Shown here: one piece after another, positions 41,997-50,873 of the stretch
Layout of the letters: each line of letters starts with the position of its first letter
Numbering within the stretch: position 1 is the first letter of the stretch
Source of the DNA: Psychromonas sp. MB-3u-54
GTDB taxonomy: Bacteria; Pseudomonadota; Gammaproteobacteria; Enterobacterales; Psychromonadaceae
Direction: 5' to 3'
DNA length: 64,000 bases
NCBI RefSeq assembly: GCF_002836415.1
Contig: NZ_PJBP01000174.1
Span: 1 to 64,000 of the forward strand
Made by a program: the position numbers and the translations under genes
The notes under the pieces: generated by a model
The model's input: the letters and a program-made list of their open reading frames with translations, nothing else
What the model was told of the DNA's origin: nothing
The model's database searches: none

Positions 41997-42041
41997 ATAA
42001 GGATTTTTATTGCCTTTGTAACGCAATAATCCTTATTTTTT
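41997..42041 (+). terminator. Strong hairpin with T tract, no plus-strand gene upstream
   Basis: AAGGATTTTTATTGC pairs with GCAATAATCCTT around CTTTGTAAC, followed on the plus strand by ATTTTTT. It looks like a plus-strand terminator, yet the genes on its left run the other way. It may be a relic of a lost gene or block antisense transcription into nusG-secE. The rest of 41870-42404 shows no gene. Confidence 0.6.
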
Positions 42042-42404
42042 ACAGAAAAAGAACTTCTTGAGCAAACTTAATCAACATATCTGCGCCTCCCGGTTGCCTC
42101 TCAATTGGGTTATTAACACCCTAAAACAGCTTTTTTTACTCGGTCACCACCGTTGAGGCCTTGATGTTAAATCATTTTTGGATCGCGGAAAAGCGATCGC
42201 TTCGGCTTAACAATAGTCAAGTTTTTATCTGCCAATATAATAAAAGTCAAATAATAACATATTTAACTTAACAATAGGCAGAGTGATATTACAATAAGAG
42301 ATCCAACAACGGCTCTAAACTTGCAAAAAAGGGTTACTATCAGACTTTAAAAAATCAACTAAAATGAGCAGTAGAAAGTTGTTTCTTGGAAAGGGTTTGT
42401 ATTC

Positions 42405-42670
42405 TTCACCACCGAGGACACGGAGGCTTCGCACACAGAGAAAAAATCACCACTGACCGCCGAGCCTAAAGGCCCGGCTCCGAAAAAACAACCTGTTCCG
42501 AACACACTGATGCCGGAACCGCGCCTTTAGGCGGGGCAAATGTTTTGGAAAAACATCCGGTTGAAAATTATCAATACGCTGCTTCAACAAAGTAACAAGT
42601 GCCGAGCCTAAAGGCTCAGTTCCGAAAGTAATATCCTAATCTTTCCTCTGTGTCCTCGGTGGTTAAACTT
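42405..42670. mobile_element. MITE-like element, unit 1
   Basis: The unit starts with CACCACCGAGGACACGGAGG and ends with CCTCTGTGTCCTCGGTGG. These are nearly perfect terminal inverted repeats of about 18 bases. Inside are three short hairpins of the type GCCGAGCCTAAAGGCTCAGTTCCG, or their complement. No reading frame is present, so it can only move with help from elsewhere. Confidence 0.75.
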
Positions 42671-42679
42671 AATAAAAAA

Positions 42680-42957
42680 TTCACCACAGAGAGCACAGAG
42701 GCTTCGCACACAGAGAAAAAACAATAACCACCGACAGCCGAGCCTAAAGGCTCAGTTCCGAAAAAAATAACCTGTGCCGAACACACTGATGCCGGAACCG
42801 CGCCTTTAGGCGGGGCAAATGTTTTGGAAAAACATCCGGTTGAAAATTATCAATACGCTGCTTAGCAAAACAACAGCCGGGCCTAAAGGCTCAGTTCCGA
42901 AAGTAATATCCTAATCTTTCCTCTGTGCCCTCGGTGTACTCTGTGGTTAAACTTTTA
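42680..42957. mobile_element. MITE-like element, unit 2 (tandem copy)
   Basis: This second copy follows 10 bases later. Its ends are ACCACAGAGAGCACAGAGG and CCTCTGTGCCCTCGGTG, followed by TACTCTGTGGT. Its interior matches unit 1 almost base for base over the stretch with GATGCCGGAACCGCGCC and AACATCCGGTTGAAAATTAT. It ends a few bases before the wzb stop codon. Confidence 0.75.
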
Positions 42958-42964
42958 ACTTTAT

Positions 42965-43402
42965 TTAAGCTTTATTAAGTTTTTCTGCCCATTTAAGGGC
43001 GGATTCCGACATTATTGCAGTTACAAATTCAAATGCTTCTCTGCTTTGACGGTATGGATCAGAAATTTCCTGCTGACCATTCCATTGCCCGAATAACATG
43101 GTTTTACCCCTTGCAGCAGGCGCAAGCTTAGTGACCGCATTTATATGGCCCCTTTCCATCACTAATATCAGATCATGTTCGGCAATCAGTTCTGCCGTCA
43201 GTTGCTGTGCAATATGCAGGGACAGGTCAATATTTTCTTCTGCTGCAACGGATATGGAATTTGGATCTGCAGGTCTGCCGACTAAGGCTTTAATGCCGGC
43301 TGAATTAACCTTCAGCTGTGGTAAATGTTTTTGTAATAACCGTTCGCCAATCGGTGAACGGCAGATATTACCCACACAAACCACTAAAATTTTGTTAAAC
43401 AT
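42965..43402 (-). CDS. wzb: Low-molecular-weight protein-tyrosine phosphatase (Wzb/Etp type)
   Basis: This 145-aa enzyme has the P-loop CVGNICRSP (C9 nucleophile, R15) and the general-acid aspartate in SDPYRQ (D115). Wzb-type phosphatases dephosphorylate the tyrosine autokinase Wzc that controls Wzx/Wzy-type polymer assembly. No Wzc kinase or Wza export protein lies in the window. The cluster has an ABC exporter instead, so the partner is either elsewhere or different. It is the last gene of the polysaccharide cluster. Confidence 0.85.
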   Translation of the reverse strand: MFNKILVVCVGNICRSPIGERLLQKHLPQLKVNSAGIKALVGRPADPNSISVAAEENIDLSLHIAQQLTAELIAEHDLILVMERGHINAVTKLAPAARGKTMLFGQWNGQQEISDPYRQSREAFEFVTAIMSESALKWAEKLNKA

Positions 43403-43499
43403 AGTCTGACCAATTCCTTACGCGCAACACGTATTTCATTAATTTATAAATGTAAATAGTATAACAATTTGATTAAATTTGCGTTCTCTTTTTAGGAGC

Positions 43500-43630
43500 G
43501 AGCCTTCAAGCAGGCAAAAACAATAACCAACAATAGCCGAGCCTAAAGGCACAGTTCCGGGAGTATGTGCAGGCATTGCCTTTTGGCATCCCGCGCTTTC
43601 AGCCTTCAAGCTTTCAGGCATTTTACCTGC
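43500..43630. repeat. Mixed AAAGGC hairpin and AGCT-type repeats downstream of wbpM
   Basis: One GCCGAGCCTAAAGGCACAGTTCCG unit, as in the MITE-like elements, is followed by CTTTCAGCCTTCAAGCTTTCAGGC of the AGCT/AGGCT type. It lies between the wbpM stop and the wzb start. The two repeat families meet here. Confidence 0.65.
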
Positions 43631-43664
43631 CTAGTCATAGCACACTAGAATCAAACCAACTCTG

Positions 43665-45566
43665 TCACCCCTGTTGCTGTTTCGCCTTCCAAACCAAATC
43701 ACCGATTTCATCTGTCGGGTTAAAACCAGCAGGTGTTGATAATAAAATTTCCCGAATGCTTTCATGATCAAACTTATGACAAGCTTTATCAAGCCGCTGC
43801 AAAATTTTTTCATACTCAGAATAGGGCAAGAATTTTTCATTCGCGGTCATAATACGCTGATGCGCTGTTTTTTCGACATTTTCACCAATCAGTAGCTCTT
43901 CAAAAAGTTTTTCACCAGGCCGCAGGCCGGTAAACTTTATCTCAATATCACCAAAGGGGTTTTGCGCTGTTTTCACCTCTAAACCGGACAGGTTGATCAG
44001 GTTTTTTGCAAGATCAACGATTTTCACCGGCTCGCCCATATCAAGCACAAAGACATCTCCCCCTTTACCCATGGCACCGGCCTGAATGACTAATTGCGCG
44101 GCCTCGGGGATCGTCATGAAATAACGAATAATATCAGGGTGGGTCACGGTGACATATTCACCTTCGGCTATTTGTCGTTTAAACAGCGGAATAACAGAGC
44201 CCGAAGAGCCCAAAACATTACCAAAACGGACCATACAAAAACGCGTATTATGCTCCTCTGCCGCTAACGATTGCAGAGTCAACTCCGCCATGCGTTTTGT
44301 GGTGCCCATCACATTAGTGGGACGAACCGCTTTATCCGTTGAAATCAGAACGAATGACTCCACTTTTGCTGCAATGGCTGCCAATGCAGTATAATAAGTG
44401 CCAAAAATATTATTACGTACCCCTTCGACCACATTGTGCTCTACCATGGGCACATGCTTGTAGGCGGCCGCATGATAAAGTGTTTGCACCGTAAAACTTT
44501 CTAATACTGTTTGTAGACGGTTTTTGCGCTGCACTGAGCCTAACAAAGGAATAATTTGCACGGCTAAAAATTTGCGTGCCACCAACTCCGATAATTCTTT
44601 ATCTATTTTGTATAAGGCATACTCCGACAACTCAAATAATATCAAAATCTTCGGAGCCTGCTGCACAATCTGCCGGCAAAGTTCAGATCCGATTGAACCG
44701 CCCGCCCCAGTGACCATCACTACTTTATTTTTAATATTTGCACTAAGGAGTTCAGGCTGAGCTAACACACAATCGCGACCTAAAAGATCTTCAATCGCAA
44801 CATCACGAAGCTGATCGATTGATGCTGAACCATTTATTATTTCTTCAAAAGCTGGCACACTTTTTACCTCTACACGCAACTCAGTCAAAGTGTTAATGAT
44901 CGCCTTACGCTGCGACCGCTTCGCTCTTGGCATGGCTAACAAGATTTTATTGGTCTGTATTCGTGATATTAAACGTTTTAAATTTTTACTGTTATAAACG
45001 GTCAAACCACTAACAACGCTTTTGAAAAGCTTTTGGTCATCGTCAATAAAAGCAACAGGGTGAAATTTATTACCATGGCGCAGTAGATTGACCAGTTGCC
45101 TTCCTGAATCCCCCGCACCATAAATAATGACCCGCTCTTTCTGTTTGGTAAAGTACTGTGAGACAAGTACCCGCACCAATAACCTTGAACCACCACTGAG
45201 TAAGACAATATAAGCGAAATAAATAATAGGAATAGCCCGGGGCAGGAACACCTCAAAATAATAACCAAAAACAACAAGCAGCAATGCAGACACAAAACAG
45301 CTAAGCACAATGGTTAACAGGGCATGCACACTTAGATAACGTAAAATAGCACGATATAACCCGACCTTAGTAAACAACAAAAGAGTGCTTATCCATACCA
45401 CAACAAGCACCTGCCAATATTCACTTGTATCAAGGAAACCAATATCATCTAAACGGGTAAAAAAAGCACTAAAAAAAGCCGCAGTAATAAAAATCGTATC
45501 AACAAAAAGACTAATAATTCGTTTATATACACGCGGCATTGAGAAGATTTTGTTAATAATGAACAT
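43665..45566 (-). CDS. Membrane-bound UDP-GlcNAc 4,6-dehydratase (WbpM/FlaA1/CapD family)
   Basis: This 633-aa protein has four N-terminal membrane segments (about residues 12-125) and a CoA-binding-like Rossmann domain (IYGAGDSGRQL). The C-terminal SDR dehydratase domain carries MVTGAGGSIGSELC. The catalytic region STDKAVRPTNVMGTTKR has Met where most SDRs have Tyr, as in WbpM. The reaction makes UDP-4-keto-6-deoxy sugar for QuiNAc or FucNAc. The reductase half of the next upstream protein (46139-47665) can use this product. MITE-like repeats lie on both sides. Confidence 0.88.
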   Translation of the reverse strand: MFIINKIFSMPRVYKRIISLFVDTIFITAAFFSAFFTRLDDIGFLDTSEYWQVLVVVWISTLLLFTKVGLYRAILRYLSVHALLTIVLSCFVSALLLVVFGYYFEVFLPRAIPIIYFAYIVLLSGGSRLLVRVLVSQYFTKQKERVIIYGAGDSGRQLVNLLRHGNKFHPVAFIDDDQKLFKSVVSGLTVYNSKNLKRLISRIQTNKILLAMPRAKRSQRKAIINTLTELRVEVKSVPAFEEIINGSASIDQLRDVAIEDLLGRDCVLAQPELLSANIKNKVVMVTGAGGSIGSELCRQIVQQAPKILILFELSEYALYKIDKELSELVARKFLAVQIIPLLGSVQRKNRLQTVLESFTVQTLYHAAAYKHVPMVEHNVVEGVRNNIFGTYYTALAAIAAKVESFVLISTDKAVRPTNVMGTTKRMAELTLQSLAAEEHNTRFCMVRFGNVLGSSGSVIPLFKRQIAEGEYVTVTHPDIIRYFMTIPEAAQLVIQAGAMGKGGDVFVLDMGEPVKIVDLAKNLINLSGLEVKTAQNPFGDIEIKFTGLRPGEKLFEELLIGENVEKTAHQRIMTANEKFLPYSEYEKILQRLDKACHKFDHESIREILLSTPAGFNPTDEIGDLVWKAKQQQG

Positions 45567-45739
45567 AACGTCCTAGAAAATAGAAATACAGATTAACTCC
45601 TGACCATTAAAATGTCGGACCCAACCAAAAGAAACACAGTATAAATGAATCTCAGAGGATGTGAATTGTATTATATGCTTGATGTTTCATATGGCTTTTA
45701 TTGATAGAGTTGATAACTATTTTTTGGCACTCGTCCTTT

Positions 45740-46130
45740 TAGGAGTTGCTTTGGAACTAAGCCTTTAGGCTCGGCGGTATTACTTTCACGCCCAAAGCCA
45801 AGATTCAAGTATGACCTTCGGAACTGGGCCTTCAGGCTCGGCAATGTTACTTTACCCACCCAAAGCCAGAATTCCGGCATTACCTTCGGAACTGGGCCTT
45901 TAGGCTCGGCTTGTTGCTTTACTAAAGCAGCATATTAATAATTATTAGCAGGATGTTTTTACAAAACATTGCCCCGCCTAAAGGCGCGGTTCCAAAGAGA
46001 CAAGTCCTGCACACAATACCGGAAATGGGCTTTTAGGCTCGGCAGTTATTGTTTTTTCTCGGTGTGCGAAGCCTCTATGCTCTCTGTGGTGAATAAATAA
46101 GAATAAAGTTTAACCACAGAGCACTCTGCA
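45740..46130. repeat. Inverted block of AAAGGC hairpins and MITE end between wbpM and the fused gene
   Basis: The 572-base gap 45567-46138 holds several copies of GGAACTGGGCCTTTAGGCTCGGC and one GCCCCGCCTAAAGGCGCGGTTCC. Near 46055-46095 is CTCGGTGTGCGAAGCCTCTATGCTCTCTGTGGTGAA, the reverse complement of the MITE-like left end. The block is therefore in opposite orientation to 42405-42957. It is a mosaic rather than a clean element: the left end has no terminal repeat. Confidence 0.75.
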
Positions 46131-46138
46131 ACAAAGCA

Positions 46139-47665
46139 CTATTTCACCCGATCACCCAAACCACTGCCCGTTGCTGTTTTAATAATATATTGGAAATACT
46201 TTTTAAGGCTAATAGTTTGAATCATTTTTTGATCGGTTTCGGCCAATCTTTTAGGCGTTGACATATCAATAGTATTCACCTGCGCAAGGCCAGTAATACC
46301 GGGCAGAACATCGTATACACCACGACTGTCACGTTCAGTAATTAACTCTTCTTGATTAAATAAGTTAGGACGCGGCCCGACAAAACTCATCTCCCCTTTC
46401 AGTACATTAATTAACTGCGGTAATTCATCAAGTTTTGATTTACGTAAAAAAGAGCCTAACTTAGTAATTGAAGCTGTACTGGCAAGATGACTGGCAACCG
46501 ACTTAGTATCAACCGGCATAGTGCGGAATTTAATTAAGTTAAATGGACGCTTTTTTTTACCCACTCGCTCTTGGATAAAAACAGGTGAACCCGTATCAAA
46601 ATAACCAATAATAGTAACAATAAGCAAGATAGGAAATGTCACCAGCAGGCCAAAGAAAGCCATTAAAAAATCTAGGGTTCGGATCGGAAAAGTATTCATA
46701 TTATTTGAGACTTGTGCAGAGGGATCAAGAAAAGCATCCGCTGTTTTTTTCAAACATTCAACAGTGCTGTAGGGTGGCTTCCAGTTTAACAGCTCTTTGG
46801 TTTTGGAGATATCAACCTGAAGCGAACCACACAAACGTTGTGCTACTGCAGGTTTTCCAATTAACTTAGCTGCGAACGTCAACCAGGAACTCGGAATAGG
46901 TAACATTCTATTGGGAACATCCAATGCAGTCGCCATACGGACAAGCAGTTTAGAGGTCGATATATCATCGTCATCGGAGACTAAAAAAGTCTGATTTGCA
47001 GCTTTTGGATGATCAATACAGGTAATAATTAAATCAACCAAATTATCGAGTGACACTAAACTGCGCCGATTTTCTGTAATACCGCCTAAAGGCAGTGGAA
47101 TGCCTTTATTAACCCATTTAATCATGGCTGCAAAATTAGCTTTTACACCCGGACCATAAACTAATGGAGGACGAATAATAACGATCTCCATGCCGGTATT
47201 CTCCGCTATTTTGCGTAAACCCACTTCCGCCTCATATTTGCTCAGGCCATAGGGATCAGTCGGGATAAAGTCAGTATCAGGCTTAAAAGGTGCACCCGGT
47301 TCAGTAGATTCACCATTAACTTTAATAGAGCTGATAAAAATAAAACGTTTAACCCCGGCATCCGCAGCCTGCTGCGCAAGGTTGAGTGTGCCGTGAGTAT
47401 TTACTTCACGAAATGCTTTTAATGGGCTGGCTGAATTGTCATCCATAATATGCACACGGGCGGCACAGTGAATAACAATGTCACATTTATAAATGGCTAA
47501 ATTAAACTGAGAAGCTGAATCAAAACCCTTGATGTAAATATAATCAGGATTATTTTTGTTATCTTTGTTGCGGCCAAGTTGAATTAATTCAACAGGCTCA
47601 TTTGCAAGTTTAGTTAATAACGCCTTACCAAGAAAACCGGTAGATCCTGTTAATACTATTTTCAT
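46139..47665 (-). CDS. Fused NAD-dependent sugar-nucleotide reductase/epimerase and phosphoglycosyl transferase
   Basis: This 508-aa protein joins two enzymes. Residues 1-315 form an extended SDR (GSTGFLG; Y139-xxx-K143) resembling WbpV, which reduces UDP-4-keto-6-deoxy-GlcNAc to UDP-QuiNAc. Residues 323-508 form a PglC/WcaJ-like transferase with a membrane hairpin (TLDFLMAFFGLLVTFPILLI), then FIQERVGKKKRPFNLIKFRTM, DELPQLINVLKGEMSFVGPRP and PGITGLAQV. This half would load the sugar phosphate onto undecaprenyl phosphate. Met323 sits where a separate transferase would begin, but no ribosome binding site precedes it. Paired with the WbpM-like dehydratase, it could both make and attach the first sugar. 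Confidence 0.85.
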   Translation of the reverse strand: MKIVLTGSTGFLGKALLTKLANEPVELIQLGRNKDNKNNPDYIYIKGFDSASQFNLAIYKCDIVIHCAARVHIMDDNSASPLKAFREVNTHGTLNLAQQAADAGVKRFIFISSIKVNGESTEPGAPFKPDTDFIPTDPYGLSKYEAEVGLRKIAENTGMEIVIIRPPLVYGPGVKANFAAMIKWVNKGIPLPLGGITENRRSLVSLDNLVDLIITCIDHPKAANQTFLVSDDDDISTSKLLVRMATALDVPNRMLPIPSSWLTFAAKLIGKPAVAQRLCGSLQVDISKTKELLNWKPPYSTVECLKKTADAFLDPSAQVSNNMNTFPIRTLDFLMAFFGLLVTFPILLIVTIIGYFDTGSPVFIQERVGKKKRPFNLIKFRTMPVDTKSVASHLASTASITKLGSFLRKSKLDELPQLINVLKGEMSFVGPRPNLFNQEELITERDSRGVYDVLPGITGLAQVNTIDMSTPKRLAETDQKMIQTISLKKYFQYIIKTATGSGLGDRVK

Positions 47666-48432
47666 CTTTTAGTCTCTAAAGTGCTTTTAAATAGGAATCT
47701 CAACAGGCTCGAAAAATACCATCTAAAATGTTTAGAAAATAGCTTTCTATTTTGGTATCCACCTTCATGAATCGCTTTAACGTTTTTTAAATAAACAACA
47801 TACTGGTTATAAAACTTATTTGCTCTATAGCAAAGATCTACATCTTCAAAGTACATAAAGTAGCTTTCATCAAAACCATTTAATTTTTCATATAACTCTG
47901 CCTGAAAGACTAAAAATGAAGCCGCAGCCCAATCAACTAATGAGCCATCTGCTAAGTTGGCTTTATCGTAAGCTTCAGTAAACGATTTTCTTTTTAGGAT
48001 ATTAAAAAATGAAAGAAAAGTAGGGAATCTTCTTAATGAATGCTCCATTTTAGAAAACTTATCGTCAAAATAAAGATTAATAGCAAAAAGCTGACTTGAA
48101 GAATTACTGAGAGAATCAGACAGTTTTTGAATCATTGCTGCAGATATATCAAGGTCAGGGTTAAATAAAACAAACCAATCCGTGTTGTTCATTCCCAAAT
48201 TAGAAGCAACTTTAAAGTTGATGTTATTGTTAGCCCCAAAACCTAGCACCACACCAGAAGCACTATATACGAAGTGATTAGAGAGACAATACTCTTTAAG
48301 TTTCTGGCTTGATAGGTTATCTCTAATAATGACGGTGACATTCTCAAGTGCATTTATTTCTTTTAAATTAGAATTGTTAATAATATCGTCATCATTACCA
48401 TGAGAAACAATCGATATGTAAATATGTGTCAT
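47662..48432 (-). CDS. GT2 glycosyltransferase, WbbL-like (rhamnosyltransferase candidate)
   Basis: This 256-aa GT-A enzyme has the start ISIVSHGNDD, a GFGANNNINFKVA segment, the FNPD metal-binding region, and FDESYFMYFEDVDLCYRA. These features match WbbL-type transferases that add rhamnose to undecaprenyl-diphospho-HexNAc. The substrate is inferred from dTDP-rhamnose genes in the cluster. It overlaps the fused gene by 4 bases, so the two act in sequence: primer sugar, then second sugar. Confidence 0.8.
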   Translation of the reverse strand: MTHIYISIVSHGNDDDIINNSNLKEINALENVTVIIRDNLSSQKLKEYCLSNHFVYSASGVVLGFGANNNINFKVASNLGMNNTDWFVLFNPDLDISAAMIQKLSDSLSNSSSQLFAINLYFDDKFSKMEHSLRRFPTFLSFFNILKRKSFTEAYDKANLADGSLVDWAAASFLVFQAELYEKLNGFDESYFMYFEDVDLCYRANKFYNQYVVYLKNVKAIHEGGYQNRKLFSKHFRWYFSSLLRFLFKSTLETKR

Positions 48433-48535
48433 GCCCTTAAACCTTAATAAACTATGCTAAAATTGTTCTCTGTCAGTTAGTTATTGTCACCATTGTTATC
48501 TCTTAAATCAAAATCTGCTATAAAAACACAACAAA

Positions 48536-48607
48536 CACTGTAATTTCAATATTTACAAAGAGTTAGGTGTAGATAAAAAGCTCGCAGCAATGTTCTGGAA
48601 CAGAGCC
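48536..48607. mobile_element. IS-end-like remnant, copy 1
   Basis: The segment from CACTGTAATTTCAATATTTACAAAG to TGGAACAGAGCC matches 57502-57572 over about 70 bases with scattered differences. The end GGCTCTGTTCCA (reverse strand) looks like an insertion-sequence terminus. The 48433-48932 gap contains this and the transposase fragment below, but no intact gene. Confidence 0.55.
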
Positions 48608-48715
48608 ACTAAATTAGGTGAACGCTCAAAAAATGTTAGTGGTAGTTCAAATATTGTATTGGCTATTACTGTTGTTAGATGGTGGCAACGATTATACTAG
48701 TAAATCGTCCTTGAT

Positions 48716-48859
48716 TTAGGGAACAATGATTATTCGAAACACATTTGAACAGATAAATCCATTTCGCCATTCACATTCAAAAAGAGCCTCAATACATTGC
48801 TTTTCTGTACCAGAACTTTCATATAATTGGAGTAAACTATAACCATGTTGGTCACTTAA
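48716..48859 (-). pseudogene. IS1595-family transposase N-terminal fragment
   Basis: The minus strand is open for about 47 codons. HGYSLLQLYESSGTEKQC and IEALFECEWRNGFICS match the zinc-ribbon N-terminus of IS1595-type transposases (usually YGTEEQC...RWPxGFxCPxC). There is no proper start, the second CxxC is lost, and a stop follows after about ten more residues. It is a decayed relic of an element inside the polysaccharide cluster. Confidence 0.7.
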
Positions 48860-48932
48860 TTAATGTATTTGATTGCACTATTACAATTCGCCTGTACTAA
48901 ATCTTTTTATTTATAAACGTTATAAATAAAAT

Positions 48933-49832
48933 TTAATATTTGCCCAGCAAAATTATCAAGTATATAGATAACAAATCGAGCTTAGAGGTGTAAGAAAACT
49001 TGTGAGCTTTAATAATTTTCAATCTTAACGCGAACGAGTTTTGTGAATTCAAAATTTTTTTTATTTCATTAACATACTCAGATGTAACTCCATGACTACT
49101 CTTAACTAAATCACGCATCATACGGGATCTAACGTCGTTATTCTTAGTTAAGTGTGTAACAAACCTTTTAGCTTTATACGCAACGCTATCCGTACCTCCG
49201 ACGACATTTAATGCATGCTGTCTATACTTAATAGATGGGAGCTCATCATAAATTACACTTCCCTTTATATACGCAACTAATAAGAACCACCAATCATGCA
49301 TTGGAATGTCTTCGTTGTAATAATCATTGAGTAGTTCATGTCTTAATTTGTTATTGATCGCACATGTGCAACCTGTACAAAAATTTTTAAAGATAGCATT
49401 GTAAAAAGATGCAGTAGGTTTAGGACTAGCACTGCCCAACGAATCAAGCTTATCATCAACTAAATCATACGAACTACAATACAAAGCAGCATCAGAATGA
49501 TTTTTTAACCGTGCCACTGCATTAGTAATTTTATTCTCATACCAATAATCATCCTGATCACAAAAGAAATAGTACTCATAATGATCGACAATTTTGAGAA
49601 GGCTATAAAAACTCCCAACAACGCCAACGTTCTTACCTTTAATAATCTTAACATTATGATATTTATCACATAAATCAGTTAATTTATCAATATCATTGTT
49701 ATTTGAAGAACCATCATCTCGAATATATACATCACAACTTACACCAACTTGTTCATTTAAAGAAGTAAGTTGTTCTTCAATGTAGTTCCCACCATTATAA
49801 TAAGACAATAATACTGCTACATTATTTTTCAT
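48933..49832 (-). CDS. GT2 family glycosyltransferase
   Basis: This 299-aa GT-A enzyme has AVLLSYYNGGNYIEEQLTSL at the N-terminus, IRDDGSSNN, and the DQDDYW metal-binding motif. The C-terminal HDWWFLLVAY is as in rhamnosyltransferases of the RfbF/WbbL2 type. I start at ATG 49832, preceded by AGGG, rather than at the GTG two codons earlier. It resembles the next gene (49930-50865), so the two probably arose by duplication. The sugar transferred is unknown. Confidence 0.82.
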   Translation of the reverse strand: MKNNVAVLLSYYNGGNYIEEQLTSLNEQVGVSCDVYIRDDGSSNNNDIDKLTDLCDKYHNVKIIKGKNVGVVGSFYSLLKIVDHYEYYFFCDQDDYWYENKITNAVARLKNHSDAALYCSSYDLVDDKLDSLGSASPKPTASFYNAIFKNFCTGCTCAINNKLRHELLNDYYNEDIPMHDWWFLLVAYIKGSVIYDELPSIKYRQHALNVVGGTDSVAYKAKRFVTHLTKNNDVRSRMMRDLVKSSHGVTSEYVNEIKKILNSQNSFALRLKIIKAHKFSYTSKLDLLSIYLIILLGKY

Positions 49833-49929
49833 AAACACCCTAATTTACAGAAGAATGAAGCATAGAGGGCATTAACAAAATAAAATCATAAGTTTGAAAT
49901 AATAAGCCCTAAATTGCAACAAGTAAGCT

Positions 49930-50865
49930 CTACCTAATGAATCCCATAAAAGCATAATCATATACATCAAGAAAAATATTTTTCAAAGAGGATATCTTAA
50001 AATACAGAAAAAATTGCGATAGCTTAGGAAAAGGAAGCGCTTTATCAACCCTATAAATTGAAGATTTTATTTTAATAAAATTACAATACCTCACAAGCAG
50101 ATGATCATTTAAATCAAAATCTTTACTGATCAATTTTATCAGTGATAATTTTTCATTAAAAAAAACGATCCTTCTTTTAGAAGAAGAAGGCTTCATAAAG
50201 TCAATTAGCCGAGTATAATAACCTTTGTTTTTAATACCAATTACATTAGCATTGTGTTGCCTGTAATATATAAGCAATTGATCTACAGGGATAAGCCTAC
50301 CTCTAATAACTGCATTTGTAGCAATCCAGTAATCATGAGGAATTTCCTCAGGAAAAGGAGTTAGCTCGTTTAAAAATGCTGTATTTACTAGCATTGTTGC
50401 GCCAGTTACAAAGTTACTTTTCAATACTCGCAGTAATGAATTCTGATCTGGAGAGTATTTAACAAAGTCCCATAATATGCCTATTGGCTTTAAGCTATTA
50501 TCAGTTACACAAGCATTGCTAAAAGCGACAAGCCCATCACCACTGATTTGTAATTCGCCTAACATCACTTCAGCTTTATTAGGGGACCAAACATCATCTT
50601 GATCAGAAAAAAAAACATATTTCGACTCAATGTAGCTTATTAATTTTTCAAAATTTTTAATGTACCCTAGATTGCAACCTTTCTTAATAACGTGAACACT
50701 TTCATGCTGTTGGTACTTAGCGAGCACTTCTAATGTTTTATCGGTAGAACTGTCATCCCGTATAAATATATTTTCAGGCTTGATAGTTTGATTAAGAATG
50801 CTATCTATTTGTTCTTCAATAAAATTTTCACCATTAAAAGCTGCAACTATAACATCGTACTTCAA
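49930..50865 (-). CDS. GT2 family glycosyltransferase
   Basis: This 311-aa GT-A enzyme has VIVAAFNGENFIEEQIDSIL, IRDDSSTDKT, FFSDQDDVWSPNK and HDYWIATNAVIRG. Two TTG codons could be the start. TTG at 50865-50863 lies 6 bases after AGGAG and is better placed than the one at 50871, which is too close. Four AGGTTAAT-type octamers lie just upstream of this ribosome binding site. The sugar specificity is unknown. Confidence 0.82.
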   Translation of the reverse strand: MKYDVIVAAFNGENFIEEQIDSILNQTIKPENIFIRDDSSTDKTLEVLAKYQQHESVHVIKKGCNLGYIKNFEKLISYIESKYVFFSDQDDVWSPNKAEVMLGELQISGDGLVAFSNACVTDNSLKPIGILWDFVKYSPDQNSLLRVLKSNFVTGATMLVNTAFLNELTPFPEEIPHDYWIATNAVIRGRLIPVDQLLIYYRQHNANVIGIKNKGYYTRLIDFMKPSSSKRRIVFFNEKLSLIKLISKDFDLNDHLLVRYCNFIKIKSSIYRVDKALPFPKLSQFFLYFKISSLKNIFLDVYDYAFMGFIR

Positions 50866-50873
50866 AGCCAACT

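Noticed and set aside
42180-42205. GATCGC...GCGATC hairpin with an octamer GCGATCGC
   Set aside because: It is a single occurrence with no T tract or neighbouring gene; it could be chance.
42405-42957. CRISPR-like or tandem rRNA/tRNA structures
   Set aside because: Two long, near-identical units with terminal inverted repeats fit a MITE-like element; there is no repeat-spacer pattern.
48574-48708. Plus-strand open frame KKLAAMFWNRATKLGERSKN, resembling a frame at 57535-57590
   Set aside because: The similarity is shared IS-end DNA; the frame is short, without a start, and stops after about 45 codons.
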